This document shows, piece by piece, positions 1 to 8,553 of a DNA stretch of 64,000 nucleotides. The position numbers and the translations under genes were made by a program. Source of the stretch: Bacteroidales bacterium. Lineage in GTDB: Bacteria; Bacteroidota; Bacteroidia; Bacteroidales; VadinHA17. Each line of letters begins with the position of its first letter. Position 1 is the first letter of the stretch. The stretch lies in assembly GCA_016709865.1 (NCBI GenBank), contig JADJLX010000005.1, forward strand, positions 1,240,001 through 1,304,000. The letters run 5' to 3'. The notes under the pieces were generated by a model that was not told where the DNA came from, ran no database searches, and saw only the letters and a program-made list of their open reading frames with translations.

Positions 1-1
1 C

Positions 2-1705
2 GATGAAAAATTCAGACTCTATTTCACAAAAGAGAATTTCGATCTGTTCTATCCGAGTTATGGCGATACCTGGCCAATATTTAATGGCGCAATGGGATTC
101 ACTATTGAACAGGGAGGAGGAGGTGTTTCCGGTCTGGCTTACAAACAGGAATCAGGCGATACGCTTACCCTGACAGAAAGAATTGATGGACACTTCACAT
201 CATCAATGGCTACACTTAAAGTCTCATATGATAACAGGGAAAAACTTGTAACAGAATTTAATAAGTATTTTGAAGATAACACAAAAAACCCTACGTTCAA
301 GTACAAATCTGTTATTATAAAAGGTACTAATGAGAAATCCAATATAACAAGTCTGTTACAGCTGTTCGACAAGAATCAGATCCAGTATAATTATGCCGGA
401 AACAACGGTAAGAAATTCAAAGGTTTTGATTATTCTTCTAATAAAGAAGGTGAGGTAACGATTGAAAAGGGAGACATCCTTATTAGTGCATACCAGCCCG
501 AATCACATTTTATGTCGGTATTGTTTGAGCCCGACAGCAGAACAACAGACTCTTTAAGCTATGACCTCACAGCCTGGGCACTTCCGTATATTTATAACCT
601 GAAAGCTTTTGCTCTGACAGAAAAAATCGCAGCAGATACAGGAAAAGTCGGACAGAAAATTATAGTAAACGCTCCCGGAAAAGCAGAAACATACGCCTAT
701 GTTGCAAATTACCAGGGGTTTGATGAATTGAAATTTGTAGCAGCTCTTTATAACAAAAAGGTCAAACTAAGATACTCCCTCAAACCGTTCTCCCTTAATG
801 GAAACAGCTTCAACCGTGGAAGTATTATTGTGACCAGAGGTGATAATAAGCAACTTGCCGGTGATTTTGATAAAATCATCACCGAAGCAGCTAATACCTG
901 TCAGGTTAAACTGGTTCCTACAACAACCGGACTTGTTGACTCCGGCAAAGACTTTGGATCTGGTTACTCCCCTCTTATGAAACAAAAATCAGTGGCACTT
1001 CTCTGCGGAGAAGGAACTTCATCAAGCTCAGTCGGAGAGCTTTGGTACTTCTTTGAAAATGAACTTAACTACCCGTTGACACTAATAAATACTACAACAG
1101 CAGAAAGCGCAGACTTAAATGATTATGAGATACTTATTCTAACTTCAGGTTCTTATACAAAACTTAAAGACACAATATTAGACTTTGTCAAACACGGAGG
1201 AAGGGTTATAGCACTTGAAAACGCCATGTCTGTGTTTGCAGGTGAGAAAACAACTTCCCTTGCAAAAGCGATTGAAACAAGAACTGCAGAACAGAAAGCT
1301 GCTGAGAAGAAGGTGAAAAGTGACGATACTACTCTTCTTAAAAAATATGAGTATGAAGCTGAAAGAAGATATTCTCTTTCCGATCGCTCAGCAGGAAGTA
1401 TCTATAAAGTAAAGATTGATGATACTCATCCGTACGCCTTCGGTCTGGGTAAAGAGTGGTTCATAATGAAACGTACTGCCGGTTATCCATACCTGACAAC
1501 AGGTAGCAACATAGGATATATCCTTGAAAAAGAACCTGTTTCAGGCTTTGCCGGATTCAAGTATAAGGATAAAATAAAGAATACCCTTGTTATCGGCAGT
1601 GAGAATATCGGATCAGGTGAAGTTGTTTACATTACAGATAATCCTTACTTCAGGGGATTCTGGAAGAGCGGTAGAGTGCTTGTGGGCAATGTGGTTCTGA
1701 GGTGA
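2..1705 (+). CDS. M14 family zinc carboxypeptidase, C-terminal part (cut by window edge)
   Basis: The reading frame is open from base 2, well upstream of the first ATG at 92, so this is the 3' part of a longer gene whose start lies outside the window. The first residues contain the stretch FNGAMGFTIEQGG; the FTIE glutamate matches the general-base Glu of M14 metallocarboxypeptidases. The HxxE zinc motif would lie upstream and is not visible. About 500 residues follow, ending in a region (VGELWYFFENELNYPL, GGRVIALEN) like the glutamine-amidotransferase-like C-terminal domain found on large Bacteroidetes M14 peptidases. The full protein is likely a secreted peptidase of about 800 residues. The M28 peptidase follows on the same strand, which suggests a peptide-degradation neighbourhood. 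The family call is good; the substrate is unknown. Confidence 0.8.
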   Translation, partial: DEKFRLYFTKENFDLFYPSYGDTWPIFNGAMGFTIEQGGGGVSGLAYKQESGDTLTLTERIDGHFTSSMATLKVSYDNREKLVTEFNKYFEDNTKNPTFKYKSVIIKGTNEKSNITSLLQLFDKNQIQYNYAGNNGKKFKGFDYSSNKEGEVTIEKGDILISAYQPESHFMSVLFEPDSRTTDSLSYDLTAWALPYIYNLKAFALTEKIAADTGKVGQKIIVNAPGKAETYAYVANYQGFDELKFVAALYNKKVKLRYSLKPFSLNGNSFNRGSIIVTRGDNKQLAGDFDKIITEAANTCQVKLVPTTTGLVDSGKDFGSGYSPLMKQKSVALLCGEGTSSSSVGELWYFFENELNYPLTLINTTTAESADLNDYEILILTSGSYTKLKDTILDFVKHGGRVIALENAMSVFAGEKTTSLAKAIETRTAEQKAAEKKVKSDDTTLLKKYEYEAERRYSLSDRSAGSIYKVKIDDTHPYAFGLGKEWFIMKRTAGYPYLTTGSNIGYILEKEPVSGFAGFKYKDKIKNTLVIGSENIGSGEVVYITDNPYFRGFWKSGRVLVGNVVLR

Positions 1706-1835
1706 AAGACGGGAGACGGGAGACCGAAGACCGGAGACCGAAGTAAAGAAAAGAGAAGGGGTGAGGGGAGAAAGGGTGAATGGGAGATTTACTCCGTGAA
1801 ACTCCGTGCTCTCCGTGGTTAAAAAAAAAGTTAAG
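1706..1835. repeat. Purine-rich short-period intergenic repeat
   Basis: Directly after the stop codon the DNA runs through variations of GACGGGAGACCGAAG, then GAAAAGAGAAGGGGTGAGG, then ACTCCGTGAAACTCCGTGCTCTCCGTGG. It has no coding potential of its own and is one of about a dozen such word-like intergenic repeats in the window. Confidence 0.6.
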
Positions 1836-3461
1836 ATGAAAAACCTACCTTATGTTTTGTGCAGTATTATAATGCTGTATTCTTGTAGTAATTATGATCT
1901 GAAAAGAGGCGAGAACAGCATTACTGTTGCCGATATGCAGAAGTATGTCAGCAAACTCGGATCGGATGAATTCATGGGCAGAAAACCATTCACTCCCGGT
2001 GAGAAAATTACAATAAACTACCTTGCAGATCAGCTGAAAGAAATAGGTTTTGAGCCAGCTTTCAACGGATCATATTTTCAGCCTGTACCAATGGTGGAGA
2101 TCAGCTCCGCGGTCGAGGGTAAGGTAAATTTCCAGTCAGGGATTAAAGCAATCTCTCTGAATGCACCTGACGATATTGCTGTAACCTCTCCACAGCAATC
2201 TGAAAATATATCAATAAGTAAATCCGAAATGGTCTTTGCAGGTTTCGGCATAGTTGCTCCTGAGTACAACCGCAACGATTACAACGGATTGGATGTAAAA
2301 GGCAGGACTGTTGTTATAATGATAAATGATCCTGGGTTATATACCGGTGACACTACTTATTTTAAGGGAAGAGAGATGACTTATTATGGCCGCTGGACAT
2401 ATAAATTTGAAGAAGCTGCCAGACAGGGCGCTCGGGGAGTTCTCATTATTCATGAAGACGAAGGTTCAGGTTATAAATACACAATTCAGAGAAAGAGCTC
2501 CATTTCACCGAGGTTGTACATGCAGAGAGCCGACAGTAATAAAACTCTCTGCGAATTCACAGGCTGGCTGTCAGCAGAATCGGCAGACTCCCTATTCAAT
2601 CTAATCGGTTATAGCGTGAAGGAGCTTAGAGAACAAGCCTGTAAAAAGGACTTCAGGGGATTTGAAATGAATTCTGAGATCTCATTTACAATTCAAAATA
2701 AAATCAGATACAACACATCAACAAATGTGGCAGGGGTACTGAAGGGTACAGCAAGGGGAGATGAATGCATAGTATATACTGCTCACTGGGATCATTTCGG
2801 AATTGGGGAAAAAGAGAACGGAGACTCTATTTATAACGGGGCAGTGGATAATGGCACATCAATGGCATGGGCTCTTGAAATCGGTCAGGCATTCTCCGGT
2901 TTGAAAAATCCCCCTGAACGATCAGTTGTTATTCTGTTTCCAACTGCCGAGGAGCAGGGATTGCTGGGCTCTTCTTACTATACCGAAAATCCTGCTTTTC
3001 CGATGGCAAAGACAGTGGCCTGTTTTAATAACGATCTGATGCTGCCATTAGGCCGGATGAAAGACGTTATGATAACAGGCTTCGGTCAGTCTTACCTTGA
3101 TGAAATGATAAGTGAAGGCGCTGCCCGACAGGATCGGTATGTAACAGGTGATCCCAACTCCCATACTGGTATGTATTTCAGGTCCGATCATTTTCCTTTT
3201 GCTAAAAAAGGTGTGCCATCGGCTTTTGCCAGGGGGAATGTTGAGAGTCGTGAGCACGGAAAAGAGTGGACTGCAAAAATGGAAAAAGATTATATCGATA
3301 ATAAATATCATCGTCCTGCTGACAATTATGAACCTGACAACTGGGATCTGAATGGAATTGCGGAAGATGCAAGACTGGTCTTCTTTGCAGGTTACAGGCT
3401 TGCCAACTCAGATTATTTTCCTGAATGGAAACCTGGTTCTGAGTTCAGAAAGCTGAGGTGA
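1836..3461 (+). CDS. M28 family metallopeptidase, lipoprotein
   Basis: A predicted exported aminopeptidase-like zinc enzyme. I start it at the ATG at 1836 rather than the in-frame GTG at 1806, because 1836 gives a clean lipoprotein signal peptide (MKNLPYVLCSIIMLYSCSN, lipobox Cys at about residue 17) and the GTG lies in the repeat. The middle part (about residues 120-270) looks like a PA-type insert. The M28 metal and catalytic motifs are all visible: AHWDHFG near residue 315, the GAVDNGTS aspartate, the PTAEEQGLLGS catalytic and ligand Glu pair near 371, NNDLM, and the final ligand His in RSDHFPFAKKGVPS. Length (541 residues) is usual for PA-containing M28 proteins. It probably digests peptides at the outer membrane, alongside the upstream M14 peptidase. 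Exact specificity cannot be told. Confidence 0.88.
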   Translation: MKNLPYVLCSIIMLYSCSNYDLKRGENSITVADMQKYVSKLGSDEFMGRKPFTPGEKITINYLADQLKEIGFEPAFNGSYFQPVPMVEISSAVEGKVNFQSGIKAISLNAPDDIAVTSPQQSENISISKSEMVFAGFGIVAPEYNRNDYNGLDVKGRTVVIMINDPGLYTGDTTYFKGREMTYYGRWTYKFEEAARQGARGVLIIHEDEGSGYKYTIQRKSSISPRLYMQRADSNKTLCEFTGWLSAESADSLFNLIGYSVKELREQACKKDFRGFEMNSEISFTIQNKIRYNTSTNVAGVLKGTARGDECIVYTAHWDHFGIGEKENGDSIYNGAVDNGTSMAWALEIGQAFSGLKNPPERSVVILFPTAEEQGLLGSSYYTENPAFPMAKTVACFNNDLMLPLGRMKDVMITGFGQSYLDEMISEGAARQDRYVTGDPNSHTGMYFRSDHFPFAKKGVPSAFARGNVESREHGKEWTAKMEKDYIDNKYHRPADNYEPDNWDLNGIAEDARLVFFAGYRLANSDYFPEWKPGSEFRKLR

Positions 3462-3489
3462 CTCTTTTCCTAAATTATTTCCTAAAAAC

Positions 3490-3520
3490 TTTGGATTCTA
3501 TCGGAATTTCCATAAATTTG
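3490..3520 (+). promoter_or_regulatory. Bacteroidetes-type promoter for the epimerase operon
   Basis: TTTG at 3490-3493, a 19-nt spacer, then TAAATTTG at 3513-3520, matching the TTTG / TAnnTTTG consensus. The leader to the ATG at 3586 would be roughly 60 nt. Confidence 0.55.
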
Positions 3521-3585
3521 ATTAATGCTAAACCGATCAAAAAAGGATTTCCATTTACCTAAAACACAATAGAAATCTGACACTT

Positions 3586-4599
3586 ATGAAGGTTCTGATT
3601 ACAGGAGGAGATGGAATGCTTGGGAGTAATCTGGTAAGGATTCTCATCGGGCAGAATTATGTTGTGAGCGTATTCATTCATCCTTCTTCAAAATCCACCA
3701 CCCTCGACGGTCTGAATATCACGAAATACTACGGCTGTATCCTTCAGAAAGATACTATCGACAAGGCTGTACCTGGTCATGATATTATCATACATGCTGC
3801 AGCTGCAACTGATGTGTGGCCTGCACGCTCCGAAAAAGTCAGGAGAATCAACATTGAGGGCACTGAAAACATAATCGCATCAGCCCTGGAAAATAAGATT
3901 AAAAGGTTTATTTATATTGGTTCCGGAAGTTCGGTAAATGTCCAGTGTGGCTCCACCGACAGCAAGTATGAATTCCCCGGCGCAAAATATGGACTGGATT
4001 ATATCGATTCTAAATTTATTGCCCTTAACCTGGTTATGGATGCAGTGAAGCAGAAAGGCTTGCCTGCCCTGGCTATTTTACCCACCTTCATGATCGGTCC
4101 GTTTGATTCATTACCAGGCTCAGGAAGGATGATCCAGACACTGGCCTCAGGGAAACTTAAGTTTTATACAAAAGGAGGCCGCAATTTTGTTTATACCAGA
4201 GATGTGGCAAATGCTGTCGCCAACAGCCTGCATATGGGGAAGATAGGCAAGTGCTATATTGCCGGCAATGAGAATTTATCATATAAGGTTTTCTTCTCAA
4301 AAGTTGCGCGGATCGTCGGACAGAAAGAGCCAAAGATTAGAGTCTCAGGATGGCTTGTCAAAACTTTTGGATATCTGGGTGATATTTCGGGAATAATTCT
4401 GAAAAAACCGCCACTCCTCACCTATCCTATGGCCAGAATATCGGTTGAAGATAATTTTGTTTCCTGCGAAGATGCAGTTAAGGAACTCAATATGCCTCAA
4501 ACCAGAATAGAAGAGGCCATTAGTGATTGTTATAACTGGTTTATCCAGAATGGATACCTGAATAATCAAAAAAAACATGCTGAATCTGTTCAAAATTGA
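3586..4599 (+). CDS. NAD-dependent epimerase/dehydratase family protein (extended SDR)
   Basis: An extended short-chain dehydrogenase fold protein of 337 residues. The N-terminal Rossmann motif is GGDGMLGSNL (GxxGxxG) at residues 7-16, followed by the acid-poor second strand and the HAAAATDVW segment near residue 70. The active-site YxxxK is YIDSK near residue 143. Sequence style (VNIEGTENII, YIGSGSSV, GRNFVYTRDVANA) is close to the dihydroflavonol-4-reductase / 3-beta-hydroxysteroid dehydrogenase group, so it probably oxidises or reduces a hydroxyl on a lipid or sugar. Its 3' end overlaps the next gene by 23 nt and a short-chain dehydrogenase follows, so the three genes are probably co-transcribed. 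The substrate is not known; a lipid or isoprenoid-like substrate is only an inference from the membrane partner. Confidence 0.8.
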   Translation: MKVLITGGDGMLGSNLVRILIGQNYVVSVFIHPSSKSTTLDGLNITKYYGCILQKDTIDKAVPGHDIIIHAAAATDVWPARSEKVRRINIEGTENIIASALENKIKRFIYIGSGSSVNVQCGSTDSKYEFPGAKYGLDYIDSKFIALNLVMDAVKQKGLPALAILPTFMIGPFDSLPGSGRMIQTLASGKLKFYTKGGRNFVYTRDVANAVANSLHMGKIGKCYIAGNENLSYKVFFSKVARIVGQKEPKIRVSGWLVKTFGYLGDISGIILKKPPLLTYPMARISVEDNFVSCEDAVKELNMPQTRIEEAISDCYNWFIQNGYLNNQKKHAESVQN

Positions 4600-5329
4600 T
4601 TTGTCGTGGCAGCAGGACGACATCTATGCATTCTTGCCCATAGTTTTAGCTCTGGTCTTTTTCTCAATTTATTGGTTCATATCCAAATCAGAGAGTTTTA
4701 AGAAATGGTTCTATTTAAAAAATGAACCTGATCAGGCATCTGTAAATCATATCACTTTCAACAGAGTCACCGGATTCGTTTCCATGGGTGTTTTCCCATT
4801 GGTAATTTGCCTTATCTTTCTTCCGGGATATTCACTGGACTCCTTCGGTCTGACCTGGAATTCTGAAACGGCTCTCACTTCACTCCTGTGGACTATCGGA
4901 CTCTCTGCCGTTGTTATTCCAGTTGCATATATGAGTGCACAAAAACCTGAAAATCTGGTTAACTATCCTCAGATAAGGGCAAGGAAATGGACCAATAAAA
5001 CTGTAATTATAAATGCCGCAGGCTGGGCCCTGTATCTCTTTGGATATGAGCTTCTCTTCCGCGGTGTTCTGCTGTTTCCGGTCGCAGGGCATCTTGGAAT
5101 CTGGCCGGCTATTGCCATCAATATAGCATTATACGCTGCAACACATATACCTAAAGGGATGTCGGAAACCATTGGGGCAGCTCCGCTTGGTCTCATACTT
5201 TGCATATTAACTCTCTCCACCGGGACTATCTGGATTGCATTTTTTGTGCATCTGGCAATGGCCCTTACAAATAGTTTCACGGCATTGAAATTTCATCCCG
5301 ACATGCAATATATCCGTTCCGGAAAATGA
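4577..5329 (+). CDS. CPBP family intramembrane metalloprotease-like protein (degenerate motif)
   Basis: A multi-pass membrane protein of 250 residues in the CPBP/Abi (Rce1-like) family. Hydrophobic segments are visible at about residues 10-30, 60-80, 95-115, 140-165, 170-190 and 205-225. Motif 1 of the family, EExxxR, reads YELLFR near residue 156, so the first of the two Glu residues is Tyr; motif 2 (FxxxH) reads YAATH. The Arg and second Glu remain. In Rce1-like proteases the first Glu is considered catalytic, so proteolytic activity is doubtful. The gene overlaps the epimerase by 23 nt and the following dehydrogenase by the ATGA tetranucleotide, so translation is likely coupled. The family call is moderate; the function is unknown. 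Confidence 0.7.
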   Translation: MLNLFKIDLSWQQDDIYAFLPIVLALVFFSIYWFISKSESFKKWFYLKNEPDQASVNHITFNRVTGFVSMGVFPLVICLIFLPGYSLDSFGLTWNSETALTSLLWTIGLSAVVIPVAYMSAQKPENLVNYPQIRARKWTNKTVIINAAGWALYLFGYELLFRGVLLFPVAGHLGIWPAIAINIALYAATHIPKGMSETIGAAPLGLILCILTLSTGTIWIAFFVHLAMALTNSFTALKFHPDMQYIRSGK

Positions 5330-6144
5330 AATCGCAAAAGTTTCATGGAAAGGTAGCCGTTATTACCGGTTCCAGCAGAGGGATCGGCAAAGCAATAGCA
5401 ATGGAACTTGCTTTAAATGGAGCAAGTATTGTTTTGAATGGAAGAGATAAAGTACGTCTTCAGGAAACGGAAGCTGAAATCAGAAAGATCAGCGAAAAGG
5501 TTATAAGTATCTGTTGTGATGTTTCAGCAGCCGAAAGTGGAAAATCCCTTATAAATGAATCAATAAAGGCATTCGGAAGAATTGATATTCTTATTAATAA
5601 TATCGGGGTCTCTATGCGCGGGAATCTTGCGGACCTCAACCCTGAAGTCTTTAAAACAATATTTGAGAGCAATGTCCTCAGTGCTGTGAATCCTACAATT
5701 CCGGCAATAAAATACCTGCGTCAGACAAAAGGGAGCCTGATCTTCATTTCAAGTCTTGCAGGCATCAGGGGACTTCCGTTCCTGTCAGCCTACAGCTCAT
5801 CAAAAATGGCCCTGAGGGCAATAGCTGAGTCGATAAGAATTGAAGAGAAACAGAATGATCTGCATGTTGGACTTATATATGTTGGCTATACCGAAAATGA
5901 TCCCGGAAAAGAAACTATTGCAGCCGACGGGTCAAAGATTCTCCTTAATCCGAGAAAGGGAAAAGGAGTCCAGACAAAAGAATCTGTTGCCAAAGCAGTC
6001 CTTAAGAATATTTCAAAAAGAAATTTTATTTCTGTTCTAACTCCTATCGGAAAACTTAACGCCTTCATGCAGCCCAGGTTTCCAATGCTCGTCGAAAATA
6101 TCATTTCAAGAAATCTTAAGAAATTCGAAGAGGAGGGCAAATAA
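5326..6144 (+). CDS. Short-chain dehydrogenase/reductase (SDR) family protein
   Basis: A classical SDR of 272 residues. The cofactor motif GSSRGIGKA lies at about residues 14-22, NNIGVS (the NNAG position) near residue 92, the catalytic Ser in FISSLAG near residue 143, and YSSSK (YxxxK) near residue 156, so the catalytic set is complete. The start codon overlaps the stop of the membrane protein as ATGA. The C-terminus is longer than in minimal SDRs and contains RNFISVLTPIGKLNAFMQPRFP, a pattern seen in membrane-associated SDRs acting on lipids. It is the last gene of the three-gene operon; a repeat-rich non-coding region follows. Confidence 0.85.
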   Translation: MKSQKFHGKVAVITGSSRGIGKAIAMELALNGASIVLNGRDKVRLQETEAEIRKISEKVISICCDVSAAESGKSLINESIKAFGRIDILINNIGVSMRGNLADLNPEVFKTIFESNVLSAVNPTIPAIKYLRQTKGSLIFISSLAGIRGLPFLSAYSSSKMALRAIAESIRIEEKQNDLHVGLIYVGYTENDPGKETIAADGSKILLNPRKGKGVQTKESVAKAVLKNISKRNFISVLTPIGKLNAFMQPRFPMLVENIISRNLKKFEEEGK

Positions 6145-6154
6145 CCCGAAACTT

Positions 6155-6210
6155 CTCTGTGTAACTCTGTGTCCGCCTGAGCTTGCGAAGGCCTCTGTGT
6201 AACTCTGTGT
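6155..6210. repeat. ctctgtgtaactctgtgt repeat (two copies)
   Basis: Two identical 18-nt copies of CTCTGTGTAACTCTGTGT (6155-6172 and 6193-6210), separated by a GC-richer 20-nt piece. The same wording recurs, partly inverted, at 36197-36305 and in short form at 60625-60645. Confidence 0.75.
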
Positions 6211-6320
6211 CAGTTCTTAAATATTTTTTCACTTTTTTGTGCCTCTTATCACATTATTTAGAACAATTTTAAACTTCTGTTATTTTATTAACATTGTTAT
6301 TTTATTAACAATAATCTTCT

Positions 6321-6328
6321 TATCTTTG
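6321..6328 (+). promoter_or_regulatory. Probable -7 element of the hydrogenase operon promoter
   Basis: TATCTTTG matches TAnnTTTG. The best upstream half (ATTG at 6293-6296) is 24 nt away, longer than usual, so this rests on the -7 box and its position before a ten-gene operon. The region 6211-6402 is otherwise AT-rich and non-coding. Confidence 0.45.
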
Positions 6329-6402
6329 TATCGTTAATTTGATAGCAGATCTCATAGGGAGTTACTTCAAAACATTAACAGAGACGATTTCGTTAGAATA
6401 AA

Positions 6403-6747
6403 ATGACAGTCACAGAAATAACAGGAATAATAAACGGGAAGGTGATTTGCTGCGGAGATAAGTCATCTCCATCATTAGAATATGCTTTTGCTTCAGACCT
6501 GATGAGCGATGTACTTACTGTTGAGAAGGATAACCTGATTCTGATAACCGGACTGGCAAACCTTCAGACTATAAGAACAGCTGAAATGTCTGATATTTCT
6601 TGTGTAATCTTCGCCAGAGATAAGAAAATTGGTAACGATATTATCTCTCTGGCAAAAGAAAACAATATAATGCTGATAGAGAGTCCGCACTCTGTCTTTC
6701 ACATAGCAGGTGAACTTTATAAAGCCGGAATTAAACCAATCTATTAA
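6403..6747 (+). CDS. DRTGG domain protein, first copy
   Basis: A small 114-residue protein recognisable as a stand-alone DRTGG domain, the type often called serine kinase-like in hydrogenase operons of Clostridia and Thermotogales. The visible pattern is the conserved start TEITGIINGKVICCGD, the segment AFASDLMSDVLTV, and ILITGLANLQTIRTAEM. No transmembrane segment or catalytic motif is seen. It is the first gene of the operon and is followed after 2 nt by an anti-sigma-type ATPase. A second DRTGG copy lies at 8540-8878. By position it should act in regulating or maturing the hydrogenase; the biochemical role of stand-alone DRTGG domains is not established. Confidence 0.8.
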   Translation: MTVTEITGIINGKVICCGDKSSPSLEYAFASDLMSDVLTVEKDNLILITGLANLQTIRTAEMSDISCVIFARDKKIGNDIISLAKENNIMLIESPHSVFHIAGELYKAGIKPIY

Positions 6748-6749
6748 TC

Positions 6750-7175
6750 ATGCAATTCAGGCATAAAATAGCAGGAGGTGATTTTGGAAAAGCGGGGAAT
6801 GCAGCAAGTTCCGTAAAGAAGATCCTTCGTCAGCTTAACATCGACCACTCAATCTCAAAGCGCATTGTAATAGCACTTTACGAGGGAGAGGTAAATGTAG
6901 TAGCTCATGCTTATTCAGGTATAATTGATGCGGATATTGACGACACTAAAATAAAAATAACAATTACTGATAAGGGTCCGGGTATAGCCGATATTGAACA
7001 AGCAATGCAGGAGGGCTACTCTACTGCAACACCACAGGTGAGGGAGATGGGATTTGGAGCAGGAATGGGCTTGTCTAATATGAAAAAAAACAGCGATTCA
7101 ATGAAAATCTCAAGCATCCCCGGCGACGGAACGACAGTTGAACTTATAACATTCTTAAAATCCGATGCAAGGTAA
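6750..7175 (+). CDS. HATPase_c (anti-sigma / RsbW-like) ATP-binding protein
   Basis: A 141-residue single-domain GHKL ATPase of the RsbW/SpoIIAB type. The N box is IALYEGEVNVVAHAYSG (about residues 43-59), the G1 box ITDKGPGIADIEQ (about 72-84), and the glycine-rich lid GFGAGMGLSNMKKNSD (about 104-119). There is no dimerisation or phosphoacceptor domain, so it is not a histidine kinase by itself. RsbW-like proteins phosphorylate serine on a partner or bind a sigma factor; neither partner is in this operon. The gene lies between a DRTGG gene and the HydS-like gene, an arrangement known from [FeFe]-hydrogenase operons of anaerobes, which suggests a signalling role for hydrogen or redox state. 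Confidence 0.85.
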   Translation: MQFRHKIAGGDFGKAGNAASSVKKILRQLNIDHSISKRIVIALYEGEVNVVAHAYSGIIDADIDDTKIKITITDKGPGIADIEQAMQEGYSTATPQVREMGFGAGMGLSNMKKNSDSMKISSIPGDGTTVELITFLKSDAR

Positions 7176-8553
7176 AAATCAAAATATGGATTTTCATCAT
7201 GCCCTCTTTGTGGATAATGATCTGTGTATCGGATGTACGCATTGCATGACAATTTGCCCTACTCAGGCTATCAGGGTCAGAAACGGCAAAGCTATAATCC
7301 TTGCTAACCGCTGCGTCGATTGCGGAGAATGCTACAAAGCTTGTCCGGTTTCTGCAATTGGAGTTGAGCAGGATGATCTTGAAATGATCTTCAAATATCC
7401 TGTAAGGGTTATCCTCATCCCAAGTGTACTCATTGGCCAGTTTCCAAGGAAAATAATGACATCCGGGATTTACAATGCTCTGAAAGATATTGGATTCACA
7501 CATATTTACGAGGTTGAGAATACTGTGGATATGGTACTTGAAGCAGGCAAACAATATATGCACGAGCATAAGATACGGCCCCTCATCTCATCATACTGTC
7601 CTGCGATTGTACGACTTATCCAGGTGAAATATCCTTCACTGGTTGGCAATATAATGAAGGTCAATCCTCCAATAGATATGTCAGCCATGTATTATCGGGA
7701 AAAGCTTAAAAGCAGCGGAATACCGCAGGATGAGATCGGCCTCTTCTACGCTACTCCCTGTGCTGCAAAAATAGCAGCAGTAAAAAGCCCGGTCGGTGAA
7801 GTGGAATCTGCAGTAACCGGTGTAATAAACATTAACTTCCTTTATAACAGAATACTAAACTACCTCCAGCGAAAATATACCGAAACAGAACCTCCTCAGA
7901 CAGATGATCTGCTGAGTTCCAAGGGTATTCTGTGGAGCCTTACCCGCGGAGAACTTGTACACTCAAATGGCAGGGCACTGGCAATTGACGGTATCAAAAA
8001 TGTGAACGAGTTTCTCGAGAATATTGAAAATGAAAAGTTTGACAATATAGATTTCCTTGAACTGAGAGCCTGTGATGAAAGCTGCGCCGGTGGCATACTG
8101 ATCAGTGGAAACAGATTTCTCACAGTTGAACGGCTGAAAAACCGTGCAGCAGAATATAAGGCCAGGGAAAATGATAAAACCCGCAAACCTCTTGATGGAT
8201 TTCTGAATCTCAATGAGCATGGATTTCTGGGGAACATTGAGCCCCGACCAATGGGGAAACTTGATGAAGATCTGTCTGCCGCCCTGAAGAAGATGGAGCG
8301 TAAACGCAGGCTGATGTGCTATTTACCGGGATTTGACTGTGCCGGATGCGGAGCACCTGATTGCCAGACGCTTGCTGAAGATATAGTACAGGGAGATGCT
8401 CAGGTCTCACACTGCATCTTTTTACAGCAGCAGATGACTAGCCAGAACCTGCTAAGCCAGGAACAGGCCGTAAGAATAACAGGCAATATCTGGGGAAAAG
8501 AAAGACTCGAAAAAAACTGTAATAAACTTGGAGCTGAAGATGAAAATAACTGA
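7165..8553 (+). CDS. HydS-like divergent [FeFe]-hydrogenase (putative sensory type)
   Basis: A cytoplasmic iron-sulfur protein of 462 residues. Two [4Fe-4S] motifs, CIGCTHCMTICP and CVDCGECYKACP, lie at about residues 21-61. A [FeFe]-hydrogenase large-subunit domain follows, then a C-terminal Fe-S domain (FDCAGCGAPDCQTLAEDI, near residue 392). The four H-cluster Cys positions are kept: SSYCP (P1), TPCAAK (P2) and RACDESC (P3). However, the proton-relay Cys of TSCCP is Tyr, the MPC Met is Thr, and the GGGQP tail of P3 is missing. These changes resemble the putative sensory HydS types (groups C/D) rather than catalytic enzymes. No PAS or kinase domain is fused. The first ATG overlaps the ATPase gene by 11 nt; ATG 7186 is an equally possible start. 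The neighbouring ATPase, DRTGG and PHP genes are likely signalling partners. Confidence 0.85.
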   Translation: MQGKNQNMDFHHALFVDNDLCIGCTHCMTICPTQAIRVRNGKAIILANRCVDCGECYKACPVSAIGVEQDDLEMIFKYPVRVILIPSVLIGQFPRKIMTSGIYNALKDIGFTHIYEVENTVDMVLEAGKQYMHEHKIRPLISSYCPAIVRLIQVKYPSLVGNIMKVNPPIDMSAMYYREKLKSSGIPQDEIGLFYATPCAAKIAAVKSPVGEVESAVTGVININFLYNRILNYLQRKYTETEPPQTDDLLSSKGILWSLTRGELVHSNGRALAIDGIKNVNEFLENIENEKFDNIDFLELRACDESCAGGILISGNRFLTVERLKNRAAEYKARENDKTRKPLDGFLNLNEHGFLGNIEPRPMGKLDEDLSAALKKMERKRRLMCYLPGFDCAGCGAPDCQTLAEDIVQGDAQVSHCIFLQQQMTSQNLLSQEQAVRITGNIWGKERLEKNCNKLGAEDENN

